Shown piece by piece: positions 60,507 to 64,000 of a DNA stretch of 64,000 nt. The translations under genes were made by a program, and so were the position numbers. This DNA comes from Vibrio neptunius (GTDB taxonomy: Bacteria > Pseudomonadota > Gammaproteobacteria > Enterobacterales > Vibrionaceae), in the NCBI RefSeq assembly GCF_000967495.1, contig NZ_JXXU01000030.1, forward strand, positions 27,412 through 91,411, written 5' to 3'. A model generated the notes under the pieces. That model saw only the letters and a program-made list of their open reading frames with translations, was not told the DNA's origin and ran no database searches. Within the stretch, counting starts at the first letter, position 1; the number at the start of each line of letters is the position of its first letter.

Positions 60507-62309
60507 ATGAAGAAGTACAATATTTATCAGGTCTTTACTCGTCTTTTTGGCAACACGAATACCACCAATCATCCATGGGGCAATATAGATACCAATGGGG
60601 TTGGCAAGTTCAGTCACTTTACTGAAAAGGCTTTAAATGAAATTCGTGATTTGGGCATCACACACATCTGGTTTACTGGCGTACCACACCATGCCCTAGT
60701 CAATGATTACACGCATGTAGGAATCGATAATGACCACCCTTCGGTTGTCAAAGGTCGTGCAGGCTCTCCTTACGCGGTAAAGGACTACTACTCGGTCAAC
60801 CCAGATCTAGCTGATAACCCCAGTCGACGAAACCAGGAATTCGAAGATTTAATCAGTCGCACCCACCATGCTGGCCTCAAAGTCATCATCGACATTGTGC
60901 CTAATCATGTAGCTCGTGTTTATAAAGGATTAAACAATCCTTCGGGCGTGGAAGATTTTGGGGCTCACGATGACACCAATGTCTGCTATCACAAAGACAA
61001 CAACTTCTACTACATTCCAGATACTCCTTTTGAACTGCCAAGCGAATTATCGCCTGAAAATATCCTTGGAGGTGAGGGACATCCTCATTTAAAAACGCCT
61101 TATCAGGAGTTTCCGGCAAAATGGACAGGCAACGGCTCAAGGAAAGCTCAACCGTCCATTGATGATTGGTACGAAACAGTAAAAATCAATTATGGTGTTA
61201 GCCCTGACGGCAGCAAAGACTTTCCTATATTACCGGAAGAATACCGTTTCAAACCTCACTCAGAGCACCATCAATTCTGGCAGGATAAATCCGTTCCTGA
61301 TTCATGGCAAAAGATTCGGGATATCGCACTTTACTGGCTTGAAAAAGGCGTCGATGGCTTTCGTTACGACATGGCCGAAATGGTGCCTGTCGAGTTTTGG
61401 AGCTATCTCAACTGTTCGATAAAAATGGCTAACCAAGATGCCTTTCTGATGGCTGAGGTCTATCAGCCAGAACTTTATCGCGACTATATCCAGCTCGGAA
61501 AAATGGATTACCTCTACGACAAGGTTGATCTCTATGACCAGTTGAAATCAATTATACAAGGTCACGGTTCTACGCGAGAGATTGGCCGCATTGAGTATCA
61601 GCTACGCGATATTGAGCACCATATGCTGCACTTTCTCGACAACCATGATGAACAGAGACTTGCTTCGCCTGAATTTTCGGGGTGTGCTCAAAAAGGCAAA
61701 CCCGCCATGTTAGTGTCTACTTGCCTATCAAGTTCCCCTAGCATGATCTATTTTGGTCAGGAAGTCGGTGAACCTGGGGCGGAGCTTGGCGGATTTGGCA
61801 CACCCAGCCGCACGTCGATATTCGACTATGTGGGCGTCCCTCACCATCAACGTTGGATTAACCATGGTGCTTTTGACGGAGGCCAACTGAGTAAGGAAGA
61901 AAAAGCGCTAAGACTCTTCTACCAAAAGCTGCTTAACCTAACATTAAAAAGCTCTGCGCTATTGGGAGACTATCATGACCTTTACGCAGCGAACTTTGAC
62001 AATTTCGGCGAAATGCAAGATCAGTTGTTCGCTTTCGCCAGATCCAGTGAACAACAAAAGCTGATTGTTGTTGCCAATTTCAGCGCGCAACAAGGTAAAC
62101 AAGTCGAACTGATTATCCCTTACTCGCTCATTACTGAGTGGCAGCTGCTTCCCGGACAATATCGTTGGATAGATAGGATCAGTGACTCGGAGTACACCCT
62201 GAATGTGACTCAAACCTCCGCTTCTATTTCTATGTTGCTTTCCCCACTGGCAAGCCTGCTTCTAGAGCTTGAAGCCCCTGATTCGGAACAAAAAGGTGGT
62301 GAGCAGTAA
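60507..62309 (+). CDS. Cytoplasmic GH13 alpha-amylase-family enzyme
   Basis: Product of 600 residues without signal peptide. GH13 conserved regions: I in IIDIVPNHV (127-134), II with nucleophile Asp288 in DGFRYDMAEM, III with acid/base Glu317 in LMAEVYQPE, and IV with Asp381 in FLDNHDEQR. The N-terminus (YNIYQVFTRLFGN) and the C-terminal beta domain (about 480-590) are also typical. It therefore hydrolyses or rearranges alpha-glucosidic bonds inside the cell, on maltodextrin, glycogen or a related glucan; the exact subfamily is unclear. No sugar transporter or regulator is adjacent. The ATG at 60507 lacks a strong ribosome site but fits the family's short lead. Confidence 0.88.
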   Translation: MKKYNIYQVFTRLFGNTNTTNHPWGNIDTNGVGKFSHFTEKALNEIRDLGITHIWFTGVPHHALVNDYTHVGIDNDHPSVVKGRAGSPYAVKDYYSVNPDLADNPSRRNQEFEDLISRTHHAGLKVIIDIVPNHVARVYKGLNNPSGVEDFGAHDDTNVCYHKDNNFYYIPDTPFELPSELSPENILGGEGHPHLKTPYQEFPAKWTGNGSRKAQPSIDDWYETVKINYGVSPDGSKDFPILPEEYRFKPHSEHHQFWQDKSVPDSWQKIRDIALYWLEKGVDGFRYDMAEMVPVEFWSYLNCSIKMANQDAFLMAEVYQPELYRDYIQLGKMDYLYDKVDLYDQLKSIIQGHGSTREIGRIEYQLRDIEHHMLHFLDNHDEQRLASPEFSGCAQKGKPAMLVSTCLSSSPSMIYFGQEVGEPGAELGGFGTPSRTSIFDYVGVPHHQRWINHGAFDGGQLSKEEKALRLFYQKLLNLTLKSSALLGDYHDLYAANFDNFGEMQDQLFAFARSSEQQKLIVVANFSAQQGKQVELIIPYSLITEWQLLPGQYRWIDRISDSEYTLNVTQTSASISMLLSPLASLLLELEAPDSEQKGGEQ

Positions 62310-62390
62310 CAACGAAATCTCGATTCAGCTTGAGCCCGTCTCTTCAATTCTTATCGAAAGCGAACGCTAATACACGTCTTATAGAACTCG

Positions 62391-62414
62391 ATTGCCCAGA
62401 TATGTCTGGGCAAT
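62391..62414 (+). terminator. Hairpin terminator after the GH13 gene
   Basis: ATTGCCCAGA, loop TATG, TCTGGGCAAT: a perfect ten-pair stem about 80 bases past the stop. The T content after it is broken (ACTATTTCGTTT), so termination may be incomplete. Confidence 0.65.
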
Positions 62415-62481
62415 ACTATTTCGTTTCAAATTTAATCTTTCTAATAATCAATCTTTTACCTTTCACATTTGCTATTTTTAA

Positions 62482-62535
62482 TTTAAATTGCAAAAACAAC
62501 ATTTGCAATTGCAACTGTTGTTTTGTAAATTTAAA
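62482..62535. promoter_or_regulatory. Large nested inverted repeat before the four-helix membrane protein gene
   Basis: Two 20-base arms (62482-62501 and 62516-62535) match in 17 of 20 places; the core is AAACAACA/TGTTGTTTT. In the spacer is the perfect palindrome TTGCAATTGCAA (62503-62514). It ends 33 bases before the ATG at 62569, so it is either a leader hairpin of the mRNA or a two-tier operator. Confidence 0.65.
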
Positions 62536-62568
62536 TCATCGCATACAGATAAAGCAAAGGTAATTAAG

Positions 62569-63018
62569 ATGAAAAACTGGATTCGAACAATACATAAATC
62601 AGCCGCCTTAAGTGGCTTTATGATGATTCTAAGCTTCTTTACTAGCACGCTTTATGTGGAACTGTTTGGCAGTTTTGCTCAGATCGCAAGCGTTAAGACA
62701 TACATCTTCTACGCCATATGGTTTTTGATTCCAACCATGGCATTGACGGGTATTACGGGGGCGAAAATGGCACCAAAGGTCACAAGAGGGCCGATTGCAG
62801 CAAAGAAAAAGCGCATGCCCTTTATCGCGTTGAATGGTTTGCTGGTTCTGACGCCGGCAGCCATCTTTCTTCACTATCTTGCAAGCGCAGAGCAGTTTAC
62901 CAACACGTTTTACATCATTCAGATTATTGAATTAATTGCGGGCTTCACCAACTTGATACTAATGAGCATGAGTATCCGAGACGTTATGCAGCAGAAAAAG
63001 CCCGCGCAATTAGCCTAA
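62569..63018 (+). CDS. Four-helix inner-membrane protein of unknown function
   Basis: About 149 residues: a short amphipathic lead (MKNWIRTIHKSAALSGF), then four helices (MMILSFFTSTLYVELFG, IFYAIWFLIPTMALTGITG, IALNGLLVLTPAAIFLHYLA, IIQIIELIAGFTNLILMSMS). Between helices 2 and 3 is a very basic loop (KMAPKVTRGPIAAKKKRMP) that places it on the cytoplasmic side. I do not recognise the family; the arrangement resembles small haem- or quinone-linked membrane subunits, but there are few conserved His (near residues 10 and 103). AAAGG precedes the ATG. It overlaps the end of the convergent FrnE-like gene by four bases, and is preceded by an unusual nested inverted repeat. Confidence 0.7.
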   Translation: MKNWIRTIHKSAALSGFMMILSFFTSTLYVELFGSFAQIASVKTYIFYAIWFLIPTMALTGITGAKMAPKVTRGPIAAKKKRMPFIALNGLLVLTPAAIFLHYLASAEQFTNTFYIIQIIELIAGFTNLILMSMSIRDVMQQKKPAQLA

Positions 63019-63629
63019 GCCATTAAACGATGGATCTGCTCAATGGTATCTTGGGCAGATTCATAATCAACGGGCAGCTCGACCACACCATTGGCCGTCT
63101 CTACAAACAAGGATGGGAAACTATTCCCACCGATAGAACGAGCGAAACCCAGTTCCTCCATAAATTGTTGGTTTAGAGCTTCAGACTGAAAATCTTGCAA
63201 GAACTGCGCTTCATCAAGACCAATCTCCGCAGCTATCGCAATCAATACTTCACTGTCACTCGGGTTTCGCGCTTGAAGGTAATAAGCATGCTGAATGGCG
63301 CGTAGCATCTCTTTCTCCGCTCCCTGCTTGCGTGCCGCTAACACTGCTCGACAAGAAGGATAAGTTGAACGCTTAGGGGTGTTTTTCGTCCAGAAGTCAT
63401 AGTTGAACTCAGTGCCCAGATAGTTTTCGATCTTTTTCCAATACGAGGCAATTTGTTCACGCATGGCGATGGGCATAGGCTCCATAGAGTCTGGTGCCAA
63501 TCCACCCACCACATACTGCACTGTCACCTCATCAGCTAACGCAGTCTGGATCTTTTCCCAAGTGGGCTTGTAACCCCAACACCAAGAACACATAGGGTCG
63601 TAAACGTAGTAGAGTTTGGCTGCTTGCAT
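63015..63629 (-). CDS. DsbA-family protein, cytoplasmic FrnE-like
   Basis: Product of 204 residues without signal peptide. The active site is at the N-terminus, YVYDPMCSWCWGYKP. An all-helical insert follows (about 60-150), then the cis-proline segment FARSIGGNSFPSLFVETANG, as in DsbA-like FrnE/HCCA isomerase relatives. CSWC with a following WG is the hallmark of this cytoplasmic branch, whose members act as disulfide oxidoreductases or isomerases in stress. The gene is divergent from the small Cys/His-rich gene, with two short inverted repeats between, and convergent with the membrane protein gene. Confidence 0.85.
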   Translation of the reverse strand: MQAAKLYYVYDPMCSWCWGYKPTWEKIQTALADEVTVQYVVGGLAPDSMEPMPIAMREQIASYWKKIENYLGTEFNYDFWTKNTPKRSTYPSCRAVLAARKQGAEKEMLRAIQHAYYLQARNPSDSEVLIAIAAEIGLDEAQFLQDFQSEALNQQFMEELGFARSIGGNSFPSLFVETANGVVELPVDYESAQDTIEQIHRLMA

Positions 63630-63699
63630 GAGTTCATCCTTATAATGAGTAGCGAATCAGGGTCTACATCACCAATTCGTCTATTTCCTTTAACCCCAT

Positions 63700-63718
63700 A
63701 GAGGTAATTGTCACCTCT
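63700..63718. promoter_or_regulatory. Inverted repeat in the divergent region before the FrnE-like gene
   Basis: AGAGGT-N7-ACCTCT, perfect six-base arms, about 70 bases before the FrnE-like ATG. A second, perfect palindrome TTATGT-TG-ACATAA is at 63757-63770, 30 bases before the next gene's ATG. Each may be an operator of one of the divergent promoters. Confidence 0.5.
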
Positions 63719-63799
63719 ACTTGATCGAGATCATTTTAACAAAGTCATTACATCATTTATGTTGACATAATGTTACAGAGATTAACAAGAGGGATGCCC

Positions 63800-63982
63800 A
63801 TGGAACTGAAAAAAGACCCAAGATGTTACACTGACGTGTGTGTAGATGGTAAATGGTTTCACCATGATCACTGTACCAGTAAAGCGTATATGCTCAAGGG
63901 CGGTGCGGATGTGAGTGTGGAATTTAACAAAATACCTGAAACAGAAGACGAACTTATTGAGCTGTTAGTTCAGAGTGCCTAA
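63800..63982 (+). CDS. Small Cys/His-rich protein, 60 residues
   Basis: The product begins MELKKDPRCYTDVCVDGKW and continues FHHDHCTSKAYM. Its three cysteines and three histidines within 30 residues suggest a small metal-binding or redox site. The C-terminal third is acidic and helical (ETEDELIELLVQSA). GAGG lies about eight bases before the ATG at 63800; the frame reaches back to 63770 through ATG codons without proper spacing. It is divergent from the FrnE-like DsbA-family gene. The family is unknown to me. Confidence 0.65.
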   Translation: MELKKDPRCYTDVCVDGKWFHHDHCTSKAYMLKGGADVSVEFNKIPETEDELIELLVQSA

Positions 63983-64000
63983 ACAACAAGCGCTTAGCAA

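Noticed and set aside
1..64000. tRNA genes, rRNA, CRISPR arrays, insertion sequences, attachment sites
   Set aside because: Scanned by eye on both strands; no cloverleaf, repeat array, transposase frame or flanking direct repeats recognised.

Overview
The window reads as chromosomal DNA of a marine Vibrio or a close relative in the Vibrionaceae. The signs are a polysaccharide operon in the order of the V. cholerae vps-II cluster, a DUF2850-type small protein, scs, azlCD and yegD homologues, two diguanylate cyclases and many small Vibrio-type membrane proteins. No tRNA, rRNA, CRISPR array, transposase or integrase was recognised.

Layout. 1-6.8 kb: the end of an AarF/UbiB-type kinase gene, a small membrane protein, an MscS-type channel, an AT-rich convergent pair of LuxR-type ligand-domain proteins (one without a DNA-binding domain), an MFS transporter, and a metallo-beta-lactamase-fold hydrolase divergent from a TetR regulator with two clear operators between them. 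7.2-15.4 kb: an exopolysaccharide operon (vpsL-M-N-O-P-Q-like) with an extra small secreted protein and an intrinsic terminator just before the polymerase gene. 15.4-19.2 kb: an scs-type thiol-redox/copper-tolerance set in the order scsA-scsB-scsD-scsC. 19.2-26.2 kb: ordinary chromosomal genes (GNAT, LysE exporter, AraC, azlCD, a previously untracked 37-residue membrane peptide, FAH-family hydrolase, porin, YegD-type Hsp70). 26.4-29.4 kb: a LysR regulator followed by DUF1611 and enolase-superfamily genes, matching the D-glutamate pathway dgcR-dgcN-dgcA. 29.7-33.9 kb: two cyclic-di-GMP signalling pairs, XRE+GGDEF and binding-protein lipoprotein+GGDEF. 34.3-36.4 kb: a QseBC-like two-component system.

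36.7-58.0 kb holds the most notable item, a hybrid NRPS-PKS gene cluster. The minus-strand operon encodes in order A-PCP-C, a free-standing A domain, a free-standing PCP, a KS-AT-KR-(DH-like)-ACP polyketide synthase, a C-A-PCP-TE protein, an EmrB-type pump, a small membrane protein, an MDR-type reductase, an HlyD/EmrA adaptor and an EntD-type phosphopantetheinyl transferase. An O-methyltransferase is divergent. The gene order is collinear with a four-building-block product: an unusual non-alpha-amino starter, an amino acid loaded in trans, one malonate unit, and aspartate before thioesterase release. I do not recognise this cluster as any characterised pathway.

58.5-64 kb: a secreted M28-type peptidase lipoprotein, a cytoplasmic GH13 enzyme, a four-helix membrane protein behind an elaborate inverted repeat, a FrnE-like DsbA-family protein and a small Cys/His-rich protein.

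All functions are inferred from motifs, domain order and neighbourhood read by eye; no database search was possible.
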